This document shows, one piece after another, positions 7,589 to 14,018 of a stretch of 33,135 nt of DNA. How positions within the stretch are numbered: the stretch's first letter is position 1; the number at the start of each line of letters is the position of its first letter. This stretch comes from a virus: positions 1-33,135 of IMG/VR virus record IMGVR_UViG_3300035182_000721; one strand, given 5' to 3'. The position numbers and the translations under genes were made by a program. Below the pieces are notes generated by a model. That model saw only the letters and a list, made by a program, of their open reading frames with translations. It searched no databases and was not told the origin of the DNA.

Positions 7589-9066
7589 TGGCGACTCCTT
7601 CGCTGGCGCGGCTTCGGCCGCGCGTGATCCCAGCGCTCGACGTCGCCCGCGTGCGGCGTCTCGAGCGTGTACCTTTTACCATTGAATCGAGCGAAGACGC
7701 TCCCAACGTCGCGCCGTCGTCCCTTCGCGAGGATGATCTCGACGCAATCCTTCAGCGCGCGCGCGGCTTCCGTCGTGCGGTCGGGCAGGAGCAGCCAGAG
7801 CCGATGCAAGAAGAACACGAAATTCGAATCCTGTTCGATGCTCGACGAGTCCTTTAGATCCCGGAGCTTCGGTGGCTCGGTGCCGTTCGACGCGTCGCGG
7901 TTGAACTGCGCGAGGAGCATGACGTGCAATCCGAGCTCCATCGCGAGGAGCTTCAGCGCGCGGGTGATCATGCCGATCGAGAGGTCGTTTCGCTCGGCCT
8001 CGGGCCGGTCCATCAGGCCGAGGTAGTCGACTACCACCAGGCCGATGCGGCGTGGCTTGGAGGGATCCGAGGCGTTGCGTATGAACTCGCGCCCAGCGCG
8101 GCGCACGAGCGACCGGATCGCCGTGGCGCTCACGGGCGCGGTGTAGAACCAGAGCGGCAGCGCGCCGAGGGTGTTCGTCGCCGCGCGCAGGCGCTCGCGC
8201 TGCTCGTCGTCGAGCGCCCCGGTCTGCAGCTCCTCGTCGGAGATGGCCGCGAGCGAGCAGAGCGTGCGGTCGACGAGCTCGTCGACGGGCATCTCGAGGC
8301 TCACGTAAACCACGCCGATCGCCTCGCCATTGTGCGAGGTGCCGGCGACGTGCCGAGCGACCTGGAGCGCGAACGCGCTCTTGCCGCCTCCGGTCACCGC
8401 GGCGACGACCGAGAGCGCGCCGGGGCGCAGGCCTCCGGTGAGCTCGTCGAGCTCGTCGAGGCCGGTAGGGAGGCCTCGCGGGGAGCGCCGGCCCTGCCAC
8501 TGCTCGTCGAGATCGGCGACGCGCGCGACCATCGCGTCGTAGGCGACGACGAGCGCCGCATCGCGCTTCCGCTCGGCGACCTGGTGCACGGCCTCGGCGG
8601 CGCGGTTCGCGAGGGCCGCGAAGTCGCTCGGGTCCTCGAAGGCCTCGCCGGTGATCCGCTGGCAGGTCTCGATCAGCCGGCGCACGCCGGCCTTGTCGGC
8701 GACGATCTTCACGTATGCGTCGACGTGCGCGACGACGGGCGTCGCGTCGATCAGCTTCGCGAGGTAGCTCGTGCCGCCGACGGCCTGGAGCAGGCCGCGG
8801 TCGTTCAGCCACGAGCCGATGGTCTGCAGGTCGACGGGCGTCCCGACGCGCTGCAGCTCGAGGGCGGCCTCGTGGATCCGCCGGTGCGCGTCCGAGTACC
8901 AGTCCGCGGGATCGAGGTCGGCGATCTCGTCGAGCCCGCCGGGGCGGGAGAACACGTGGGCGATCAGCGCGCGTTCGACATCAAGGTCATGCGGGGGCAC
9001 GCGGCCGCCAACGTCGAGCACGCGCAGCTCGCGGCGCATGGTGCGCGGCTGGCGCCAGTCGGTCAC
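7585..9066 (-). CDS. dnaB: DnaB-like replicative helicase
   Basis: A 493-residue hexameric helicase that unwinds DNA at the fork and recruits primase. The N-terminal domain (about 24-125: PPHDLDVERALIAHVF, DPADWYSDAHRRIHEA) is the DnaB interaction domain. The RecA-like domain starts near 197 (RGLPTGLDELDELTGGL). Walker A is VTGGGKS (about 224-230) and Walker B is GLVVVDYLGLM (about 342-352), followed by LLAQFNRD and a C-terminal arginine-finger region. GTG 9066 is preceded by GGGAGG at 5-nt spacing and overlaps the stop of the upstream primosomal gene (GTGA). The full motif set is present. The frame also stays open upstream through that gene (see findings). Confidence 0.93.
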   Translation of the reverse strand: MTDWRQPRTMRRELRVLDVGGRVPPHDLDVERALIAHVFSRPGGLDEIADLDPADWYSDAHRRIHEAALELQRVGTPVDLQTIGSWLNDRGLLQAVGGTSYLAKLIDATPVVAHVDAYVKIVADKAGVRRLIETCQRITGEAFEDPSDFAALANRAAEAVHQVAERKRDAALVVAYDAMVARVADLDEQWQGRRSPRGLPTGLDELDELTGGLRPGALSVVAAVTGGGKSAFALQVARHVAGTSHNGEAIGVVYVSLEMPVDELVDRTLCSLAAISDEELQTGALDDEQRERLRAATNTLGALPLWFYTAPVSATAIRSLVRRAGREFIRNASDPSKPRRIGLVVVDYLGLMDRPEAERNDLSIGMITRALKLLAMELGLHVMLLAQFNRDASNGTEPPKLRDLKDSSSIEQDSNFVFFLHRLWLLLPDRTTEAARALKDCVEIILAKGRRRDVGSVFARFNGKRYTLETPHAGDVERWDHARPKPRQRRSRQ

Positions 9067-9728
9067 AGGAGCCTCCCGCGAGCCAGGAGAGCTTCGCGCG
9101 CTTCGCGCAGGCAGTCGGACGATGAGCGGCGGTTGGTGGCGGCTGTGCTTCCCGGATCTCCCGACGGCCCCGAAGGGGCTCCCCCCCCGGGAGGGGGGGC
9201 TAGGGGGGGATCTGGCGTAGGCGTAGGCGTAGGCGTAGGCGTAGGCGTCGGACCGGTGGACACCTTGGCGGATTCCGGCTGGACAGGCGTCTGGATTCCG
9301 CTCGGATTCCGGCTGGATTCCGTCTGGATTCCGCTCGGATTCCGGCTGGATTCCGTCTGGATTCCGTCTGGATTCCGACTGGAAGTCACCTGGCCCTTCT
9401 CGTTCCTGCCCTGCTTTTGACGCCCGATCCCCTTCCTGACGTTGTCCGAGGCTCGCTTCGCTTTGACGTCGGATGCGCTCGGGTTCCATTCGAGGAAGTC
9501 GTGGATCGTGTACCCACCATCCACCCGATCGAGCAGACGCACTTCGACGAGCTTCTTCAACTCGCTCTGTTTCGCAAACCCTTCGGCGATTTCGTCGGGG
9601 ACGAGGCCGTCGGTGAGCTGGGCGCAGGTCCACGTGAGCATCCGGACCCAGGCGCCGAAGGCCGCGTTCCCAGCCCGGACCACCTTCGCGTGGTAGCCCA
9701 TCTGGTCGTCGATCTTGACCCAGCTCAT
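9063..9728 (-). CDS. Primosomal / replication initiation protein carrying repeats
   Basis: A 221-residue protein directly upstream of dnaB. The N-terminal ~95 residues (MSWVKIDDQMGYHAKVVRAG, then WVRMLTWTCAQLTDGLVP, then YTIHDFLEWNPS) match the winged-helix N domain common in phage replication initiators and helicase-loader-like proteins. The rest is low-complexity: an 11-residue repeat (RNPSGIQTES type), a (TP)n run and Gly/Pro stretches. The DNA of this part holds 11-bp iteron-like repeats, so the gene probably contains the replication origin, as lambda gene O does. It probably binds the origin and brings DnaB to it. ATG 9728 overlaps the VRR-NUC stop (ATGA). Confidence 0.72.
   Translation of the reverse strand: MSWVKIDDQMGYHAKVVRAGNAAFGAWVRMLTWTCAQLTDGLVPDEIAEGFAKQSELKKLVEVRLLDRVDGGYTIHDFLEWNPSASDVKAKRASDNVRKGIGRQKQGRNEKGQVTSSRNPDGIQTESSRNPSGIQTESSRNPSGIQTPVQPESAKVSTGPTPTPTPTPTPTPDPPLAPPPGGGAPSGPSGDPGSTAATNRRSSSDCLREAREALLARGRLL
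9181..9209. repeat. Homopolymeric C8 / G7 / G7 tract
   Basis: On the plus strand a run of eight C (9181-9188) is followed by two runs of seven G (9193-9199, 9203-9209), all inside the end of the primosomal gene. The minus-strand mRNA therefore carries C7, C7 and G8 runs that can fold back on each other. In the primosomal frame they contain heptamers C_CCC_CCT and G_GGG_GGA, formally suited to -1 slippage. Replication slippage and sequencing error are also likely here. Confidence 0.6.
9214..9249. repeat. Hexamer tandem repeat (GGCGTA)n
   Basis: Five exact GGCGTA units and a sixth GGCGTC unit run from 9214 to 9249. On the coding (minus) strand they encode alternating Thr-Pro in the linker of the primosomal protein. 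The array sits about 20 bp from the 11-bp repeat array and next to the G-rich tract. Confidence 0.85.
9270..9380. repeat. 11-bp iteron-like array, candidate replication origin
   Basis: Eight uninterrupted 11-bp units with core GGATTCCG plus a three-base variable tail (CTC, GCT, TCT or ACT) run from 9293 to 9380. A further exact core lies at 9270-9280, separated by a 12-nt degenerate unit. Each core contains the small palindrome GGA-T-TCC, and the 11-bp period is about one helical turn. Three units make 33 nt, so the array also encodes an 11-residue protein repeat without breaking the frame. Position inside an initiator-like gene next to dnaB matches lambda-type origins. Origin function is inferred. 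Confidence 0.65.
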
Positions 9729-10069
9729 CGGCTCTCTCCTCGTCGTGCGCGCGCGATGGCCGCGAGCGCCTCCTCTGCGGACGTGACCACTGCGACGAAT
9801 GCGCCGAAGGCGCGCCAGCGGTCGTGACAGCGCGACTGGTGCTCCTCGGGCTTGCCTCCAGGCCGCTTCACCTCGAGGCCCACCGCGCGCCCGTCGACGA
9901 TGCACACGAGGTCGGGCGAGCCGTCCCCGAGGCCGTAGGCGACCCAGCGGCCGCGGACGTCCTGCATCCGGCCGACGTTGTTCCGGAGGCAGAGCACGCC
10001 CGGGAGCGCGCCGATCGCGAGCTCGATCTCGCGCTGCACCTGGCTCTCGAGGGGGACCGCGGGGCTCAT
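9725..10069 (-). CDS. VRR-NUC domain nuclease
   Basis: A 114-residue single-domain protein of the VRR-NUC family (PD-(D/E)XK superfamily). The core is visible: an N-terminal helix with ESQVQREIELAIG (Glu about 8), GDGSPDLVCIVDG (catalytic Asp about 53) and GLEVKRPGGKPEEHQ, giving the E-x-K motif (Glu 66, Lys 68) and the following Gln. Stand-alone phage VRR-NUC proteins are thought to act as structure-specific endonucleases in replication or recombination intermediates, often beside SF2 helicases as here. Its start overlaps the helicase stop (ATGA), so the two are probably co-translated. Confidence 0.88.
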   Translation of the reverse strand: MSPAVPLESQVQREIELAIGALPGVLCLRNNVGRMQDVRGRWVAYGLGDGSPDLVCIVDGRAVGLEVKRPGGKPEEHQSRCHDRWRAFGAFVAVVTSAEEALAAIARARRGESR

Positions 10070-11382
10070 GCGTCCACCGGCGCACGCCCGTGGCGCTTCT
10101 CGAAGAGGGCGACGGCGCGCGCGTGCGCGGAGGCGCCGCGGAGGCGCATGCGCGCCGTCGCGACGTAGACGAAGTAGCGAAGGTAGCGCGCATCGCGCTC
10201 GGCCTGGCTCAGGTGCGAGAGCCGCTCCTCACTCACGATCCGCTTCTCCTCCGCGGTGAGCACCTTCGGGAGCGGCCTCGATCGCACGCTGACCGTCGAC
10301 CCGCACCGCGGGCAGCTCGGGGCCGGAGAGAAGAGCGCGCCGCAGTCCTCGCAGCGGCGGATCGGAGCGGCCGGATCGCTCAGGCGCGGCTTGCCGTCGA
10401 GCGACCAAACGCGGTCCTCGTCGGGGAGACCGAGGCGGAGCGCGCAGCCTGTGAGGTCGAGCACGAGGCACCGGCGCTTGCCGGGTGATGGGCGCAGGCC
10501 TCGGCCGATCATCTGCAGCCAGCGCCCGACGACGTCGGTGTTCCGGGCGACGATGACGGTCTCGATCGCCGGGAGATCGAAACCCTCGACGAAGACGTCG
10601 ACGCTCACGAGCACCAGGAGCTCGCCGCGCGCGCACGCCTCACGGGCCGCTTCGCGTTCCTCGCGAGGCGTCTCGCCGGTGATGGTGGCCGCTGGGATGC
10701 CGAAGGCGATGAAGCTCGAGGTGATGTGCTCGGCGTGCTTGACGTTCTCGGCGAACACGATCGCGCGCGTCCCCGGCGCGTGGCGCTTGTAGGCCTCGAC
10801 CGGCTCCTCGAGCAGCTTCTCGATCATCCGAGAGGGGGCAATGACGTCGCACGGCACGAGGTGCCCCTGCGCGGTGAGCGCGCGCACCGACGGGCCCAGC
10901 ACGAGGCCGTCGAACTCCTCGCCGAGCGGCTGGCCGTCGCCCCGCTGCGGCGTCGCGGTGAGGCCGAGGATGGAGGCCTCGGGGTAGGAGGACAGGATCG
11001 CGCGCACGGTTCGCGCCATCGCCCGGTGGCACTCGTCGACGATCACGAGCTCGGCGGGCGGGCGCGTGCCGCGCGCATAGAGGGTCGCGAGCGAGCAGAC
11101 CTGCACCGGCGCCGTGGGGTCCGATGGGCGGCCGGCCTGGACGAAGCCCGCGCGCACGCCAGCGGCCGCGAGGCGCGCGTGCGTGTCGGTCACGAGCGAG
11201 TCGAGGTGAGCGCCGAAAACGACGCGGTTGCCGCGCGCGACGGTGCGGCGGATGATCTCGGCGGCCGTGGCCGTCTTGCCGCCGCCAGTCGGGAGCTGCA
11301 TCACGACGCTGCGGACCTCGCGGAACGCCTGCGCGCAGCGCGCGACCAGATCGGCCTGGTAGGGTCTCAACGCGAAGGCCAT
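10066..11382 (-). CDS. SF2 DEAD/DEAH-type helicase with zinc ribbon
   Basis: A 438-residue ATP-dependent helicase or translocase of the phage SF2 type. Visible motifs: Q-like LRPYQADLV (about 5-13), Walker A PTGGGKT (31-37), DECH (116-119), GLTATP (140-145), FVEGFDLP in the second RecA domain and QMIGRGLR (290-297). A four-Cys zinc ribbon CEDC...CPRC (Cys 344, 347, 357, 360) follows the helicase core, then a basic helical tail. ATG 11382 is preceded by AGGAGG at 8-nt spacing and overlaps the upstream stop (TGATG). Coupling with the VRR-NUC gene suggests joint action on replication or recombination forks. Confidence 0.9.
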   Translation of the reverse strand: MAFALRPYQADLVARCAQAFREVRSVVMQLPTGGGKTATAAEIIRRTVARGNRVVFGAHLDSLVTDTHARLAAAGVRAGFVQAGRPSDPTAPVQVCSLATLYARGTRPPAELVIVDECHRAMARTVRAILSSYPEASILGLTATPQRGDGQPLGEEFDGLVLGPSVRALTAQGHLVPCDVIAPSRMIEKLLEEPVEAYKRHAPGTRAIVFAENVKHAEHITSSFIAFGIPAATITGETPREEREAAREACARGELLVLVSVDVFVEGFDLPAIETVIVARNTDVVGRWLQMIGRGLRPSPGKRRCLVLDLTGCALRLGLPDEDRVWSLDGKPRLSDPAAPIRRCEDCGALFSPAPSCPRCGSTVSVRSRPLPKVLTAEEKRIVSEERLSHLSQAERDARYLRYFVYVATARMRLRGASAHARAVALFEKRHGRAPVDA

Positions 11383-11585
11383 CAGAAGAGCCTCCTGGGG
11401 CGAGCGCTGACGACGATCGACGCGTTCGGGAAGCGACGCTCGGGAGCGGGCTTGGCGACGGGAGCCTTCTCGACCGCGGGGCCGCCGAGCAGCTCGACGA
11501 CGACGCCGGTCGGGTAGACCGTGCGCGCGACGACCGGGGGCGCCGGCTCCGCGCAGATCTCGCACCGCGGGTCACCGCACTTCAC
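11382..11585 (-). CDS. Small Cys-containing hypothetical protein
   Basis: A 67-residue protein from GTG 11585, chosen because AGGAGG lies 6 nt upstream. The N terminus has a CGDPRCEIC cluster, a possible half zinc site. It then has a short beta-like stretch (ARTVYPTGVVVELLGG) and a Pro/Lys/Arg-rich tail. Its stop overlaps the helicase start. A role with the helicase is suggested only by coupling. The family is not recognised. Confidence 0.5.
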   Translation of the reverse strand: MKCGDPRCEICAEPAPPVVARTVYPTGVVVELLGGPAVEKAPVAKPAPERRFPNASIVVSARPRRLF

Positions 11586-11763
11586 GGCCTGCCTCCTGCG
11601 CGGCATCGACGGCGCACCGCAGAGCGAATCGAAGGTCATCGAGCTCCTGGACGAGCAGCGGCGCGAGCTCGAGCATCTCAACGCCGACCGCCGCGGGGTC
11701 GAGGTCGCGCCACGTGGTGGCCGCGATCATGCGCAGCCGGCCGATCGCCTCCTCGCGCGTCAT
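11572..11763 (-). CDS. Small helical hypothetical protein
   Basis: A 63-residue all-helical protein starting at ATG 11763, with segments MTREEAIGRLRMIAATTW and LLVQELDDLRFALRCAVDAAQEAG. It overlaps the upstream zinc-ribbon gene by 4 nt and the next gene by 14 nt. No family is recognised. The amphipathic helices could form a coiled dimer. It belongs to the early leftward operon. Confidence 0.5.
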   Translation of the reverse strand: MTREEAIGRLRMIAATTWRDLDPAAVGVEMLELAPLLVQELDDLRFALRCAVDAAQEAGREVR

Positions 11764-12011
11764 CGGACGGCCCCCTGCGGCTCGCAGAGCTCGCAGCGAC
11801 CGTCGACCGGGAGGGGCGCCGAGCAGGAGGGGCAGGCGCGCGGGCGAGCGGACGGCGGCCCGCCGACCGCCTCGACGTCGACCCGGCTCGCGCCCATGGC
11901 GAGGATGTCCGCGGCGCCCGAGTCGGCTGCGGACTGCGAGACGTAGAGCCCGGGCACCGGGAAGCGACCGAGCGGCGTGACGGCGATGAGGCGGACGAAG
12001 GGGGCGGTCAT
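11760..12011 (-). CDS. Small zinc-ribbon protein
   Basis: An 83-residue protein from ATG 12011. The N-terminal half is beta-like (FVRLIAVTPLGRFPVPGLYVS). The C-terminal half holds a four-Cys ribbon CPSC...CELC (about 60-76), probably binding zinc. It overlaps the next gene by 4 nt (ATGA). Many early phage proteins of this shape bind nucleic acids or host transcription proteins. A specific role cannot be given. Confidence 0.55.
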   Translation of the reverse strand: MTAPFVRLIAVTPLGRFPVPGLYVSQSAADSGAADILAMGASRVDVEAVGGPPSARPRACPSCSAPLPVDGRCELCEPQGAVR

Positions 12012-12046
12012 CGCGCACCCGTCCAGTGGTCTCCGCGTACCGGCAT
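12008..12046 (-). CDS. Possible 12-residue micro-ORF after the regulator gene
   Basis: ATG at 12046-12044 overlaps the regulator stop (TGATG). It encodes MPVRGDHWTGAR, and its stop overlaps the ATG of the zinc-ribbon gene (ATGA). The double overlap suggests coupling or a leader peptide that hands ribosomes on. It may also be an accident of compact packing. Confidence 0.25.
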   Translation of the reverse strand: MPVRGDHWTGAR

Positions 12047-12294
12047 CAGACGGCCTCGGTATCGTCTGGATCGAGCCACGACTTGGCGGGCACTCCGAGG
12101 ATCCGCTCCATTGCGAGGGCGAACCCGAGGCCTGGCCGCTGTTTGAGCTTTAGCCACTTCGACGCGATCCCGTCGGGGGCGCCAATCCGTCGCTCCAACT
12201 CGCCCTGCGACATCGCTCGACCGTTCTCGTCTCGCGCTCGAGCGAGCGCATCTTGCAGAAGCTTCGGCCCCTCGGGGCCCGAGGATGTAGTCAT
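12046..12294 (-). CDS. XRE-family (Cro/CI-like) transcription regulator
   Basis: An 82-residue single-domain protein from ATG 12294. Residues about 10-60 form an XRE helix-turn-helix (LLQDALARARDENG, then MSQGELERRIGAPDGIASKWLKL). It ends ILGVPAKSWLDPDDTEAV. There is no protease-like oligomerisation domain, so it is more Cro-like than CI-like in size. It is the first gene of the leftward operon and divergent from the rightward recombination operon. The intergenic DNA has paired repeats overlapping both promoters, so it probably controls itself and the divergent promoter. The leftward promoter places transcription start at or next to the ATG. Confidence 0.8.
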   Translation of the reverse strand: MTTSSGPEGPKLLQDALARARDENGRAMSQGELERRIGAPDGIASKWLKLKQRPGLGFALAMERILGVPAKSWLDPDDTEAV

Positions 12295-12301
12295 GGTTCC
12301 G

Positions 12302-12330
12302 ATGGTAGAGACAAATAGCCACGCGGTCAA
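12302..12330 (-). promoter_or_regulatory. Leftward promoter, apparently leaderless
   Basis: On the minus strand TTGACC (12330-12325) and TACCAT (12307-12302) are separated by exactly 17 nt. Only 7 bases separate the -10 box from the ATG at 12294, so transcription would start at or within a base or two of the A of ATG. The mRNA would then be leaderless, as lambda cI is from PRM. Confidence 0.65.
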
Positions 12331-12341
12331 TAGTCCACGCG
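12314..12341. promoter_or_regulatory. Direct-repeat operator candidate at the leftward promoter
   Basis: AATAGCCACGCG (12314-12325) is repeated with a one-base insertion as AATAGTCCACGCG (12329-12341). Start-to-start spacing is 15 bp. The repeats flank and overlap the -35 box and spacer of the leftward promoter. That suits binding by the XRE regulator, but assignment to this protein is inference. Confidence 0.5.
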
Positions 12342-12383
12342 CGCCTCGCGGACCCATGAACGCCGGAGAACGTCCGATCGCGG

Positions 12384-12417
12384 TATGGACACTTGACCAC
12401 GGGGACGATTGTCCATA
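12384..12417. promoter_or_regulatory. Inverted-repeat operator candidate over the rightward promoter
   Basis: Perfect 8-bp arms TATGGACA (12384-12391) and TGTCCATA (12410-12417) are 26 bp apart centre to centre. The left arm abuts the -35 box and the right arm runs into the -10 box. A dimeric repressor bound here would block the promoter. The XRE regulator encoded alongside is the obvious candidate. Confidence 0.55.
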
Positions 12418-12421
12418 TAAA
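12393..12421 (+). promoter_or_regulatory. Rightward early promoter (sigma70-like)
   Basis: TTGACC (12393-12398), a 17-nt spacer and TATAAA (12416-12421) make a near-consensus housekeeping promoter, the best in the window. It faces the recombination operon, whose first gene starts at 12548. That leaves about 120 nt of untranslated leader in which I see no other gene. Confidence 0.8.
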
Positions 12422-12547
12422 GGATCTGTCGCCAAGCCGAGCGGGGTTCCGCCGGCACCGGGACCACGGCACGGACGGGTAGCCACGGCTGAGACCCCGC
12501 CCATGCCGCCGGATAGCGCGACTCCACGCACACCGCCGGAGAGGCAG

Positions 12548-12775
12548 ATGGAAGAGCAGATCGAGAAGGCGCGCGAGTTGGTGCGCCATGGAGAGCGGGC
12601 GCTCGCGAGCGCCAAGCAGTGTATCGTCGAGAGCCAGTACGCGGACGGTCCGCTAGCGTACGAAGAGCGGATCGCCGCCAACAAGGCGTTCAGCAAGGCA
12701 CGCGTCGCGCTCGAGCTGTACCGCGCGCAGCTCGCGAGCCTCGAGCGCGAGGCCGCGCAGTTGGGGGCGGCGTAG
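12548..12775 (+). CDS. Small coiled-coil hypothetical protein
   Basis: A 75-residue, almost wholly helical, charged protein (MEEQIEKARELVRHGERALAS ... ALELYRAQLASLEREAAQ). ATG 12548 is chosen because GGAG lies 6 nt upstream. An in-frame ATG at 12503 would add 15 Pro-rich residues and has no clear ribosome site. It is the first gene of the rightward operon. No family is recognised. Heptad-like patterning suggests self-association or partner binding. Confidence 0.6.
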   Translation: MEEQIEKARELVRHGERALASAKQCIVESQYADGPLAYEERIAANKAFSKARVALELYRAQLASLEREAAQLGAA

Positions 12776-12777
12776 CC

Positions 12778-12882
12778 GTGGCCGCCGAGAACGCGCTTGC
12801 GCGCCGTCCGACATCGCCGGTGATGCCTCGGATCGAAGGCCGCCAGCCGGTGCGCCTGCACGGGGGTGCCACGTGTTCGTGA
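12778..12882 (+). CDS. Possible 34-residue ORF
   Basis: GTG 12778 begins three bases after the preceding stop, and the frame ends at a TGA that overlaps the next ATG (TGATG). The product is basic (LARRPTSPVMPRIEGRQPVRLHGG). Tight packing on both sides supports translation, but no family or motif is visible. Confidence 0.35.
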   Translation: MAAENALARRPTSPVMPRIEGRQPVRLHGGATCS

Positions 12883-13034
12883 TGGCGCGACTCGACGGGA
12901 TCTATTGGAGCCAGTGGGGGGCGCTGCGCGCGTACGGGCGCAGCCCCGAGGAGAGCGCCGTCGCGCTCGTGCTGCATCTCGCCGCGCTGGCGAGCAGGAA
13001 GGGGACATCATGTCGACCGATCTCCGCGTGCTGA
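12882..13034 (+). CDS. Small hypothetical protein (50 aa)
   Basis: ATG 12882 overlaps the previous stop as TGATG. The product starts MARLDGIYWSQWGALRAYG, with a Trp-rich amphipathic N terminus and a short helix (EESAVALVLHLAALASRK). Its 3' end overlaps the exonuclease start by 25 nt and contains that gene's ribosome site (AGGAAGGGG). The family is unknown. It may serve mainly to couple translation of the nuclease. Confidence 0.45.
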   Translation: MARLDGIYWSQWGALRAYGRSPEESAVALVLHLAALASRKGTSCRPISAC

Positions 13035-14017
13035 CCTCGAGCGAGCTGAAGACCTTCCGCCGCTGCCCGCGCGAGCACCGGCTCTCCTACGTCGAGCTCG
13101 TGCGCCCCGCCTACCGCGATGCGGCGATGCGGTTCGGGACGCTCGTGCACCAGGCGCTCGAGGCCTGGTGGAATGCGAGCGACGCGCGCCTCGCGGCGGC
13201 GCTCGACGTCCTCTCGACGGCGCTCGACGTCGATCCCTACGAGCTCGCGAAGGCCGAGGCGATGCTCGCGGCCTACGACGCCCGGTGGCGCGACGAGCCG
13301 CTCGAGGTGATCGCCGTCGAGGCCGAGTTCGAAACCGCGATCGTGAACCCGGCGACGGGGAAGCCCTCAAAAACATACAAGTTGCGCGGCAAGGTCGACG
13401 CGCTCGTGCACCACATCCCGAGCGGCCGCGTGCTCATCGTCGAGCACAAAACCAGCTCGGAGGACTTCGGGGCCGGCTCCGAGTACGTGAAGCGCCTGCG
13501 GCTCGACTCGCAGATCAGCACCTACTACGCGGCGCTCCGCGACCTCGGGCACGACGTCGCCGGCATCCTCTACGATGTGCTTGGCAAGCCGAAGCACGAG
13601 CCGAAGCTCGCGACCCCCGAGGACGATCGCCGCTACGTCATCGACAAGCGAACGAAGGAGCGCCGCCTCGACGCGCGTCAGCGCGAGCGCGACGAGACGG
13701 TCGACGAGTACCAGTCGAGGGTCCTCGACGCGATCGCCGCCGATCCGGACCGCTTCCTATCGCGCGTCGAGGTGGTGCGCCTCGACTCCGAGGAGCTCGA
13801 GGCGCGCGGCGACCTCTGGGACACGGCGAGGATCCTGCGCGAGTCGCAGCTCGCGGGGCGCGCGCCGCGCAACCCCGACGCCTGCGCGAGCTGGGGCCGC
13901 ACGTGCGCCTACTTCGCGCTCTGCACCGGCGAGACGACCGCCGACGACACGACCCGCTACCGGCGCGCGCCGGCCGCGCACGAGGAGCTCTCCGCCCCCA
14001 CCGAAAGAGCTGGATGA
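13010..14017 (+). CDS. RecB/Cas4-like PD-(D/E)XK exonuclease with Fe-S cluster cysteines
   Basis: A 335-residue nuclease of the RecB/Cas4-like PD-(D/E)XK type. Visible: SSELKTFRRCPREH (first cluster Cys about 19), RFGTLVHQALEAWW (motif I His about 47), LRGKVDALV (Asp about 130), VLIVEHKTS (Glu 145, Lys 147) and DSQISTYYAAL (motif with Gln 168 and Tyr). Three more Cys lie near the end (DACASWGRTCAYFALC; about 292, 299, 305), completing a likely 4Fe-4S cluster. It probably resects DNA ends to make single strands for the annealing ATPase encoded next. Start ATG 13010 has a good ribosome site. The stop lies 1 nt before the next ATG. Confidence 0.87.
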   Translation: MSTDLRVLTSSELKTFRRCPREHRLSYVELVRPAYRDAAMRFGTLVHQALEAWWNASDARLAAALDVLSTALDVDPYELAKAEAMLAAYDARWRDEPLEVIAVEAEFETAIVNPATGKPSKTYKLRGKVDALVHHIPSGRVLIVEHKTSSEDFGAGSEYVKRLRLDSQISTYYAALRDLGHDVAGILYDVLGKPKHEPKLATPEDDRRYVIDKRTKERRLDARQRERDETVDEYQSRVLDAIAADPDRFLSRVEVVRLDSEELEARGDLWDTARILRESQLAGRAPRNPDACASWGRTCAYFALCTGETTADDTTRYRRAPAAHEELSAPTERAG

Positions 14018-14018
14018 C

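Noticed and set aside
7924-9420. Long plus-strand frame opposite dnaB and the primosomal gene
   Set aside because: It is antisense to two recognisable genes with full motifs, starts with no ribosome site, and its Val/Gly/Arg composition is that expected of the antisense frame in GC-rich DNA.
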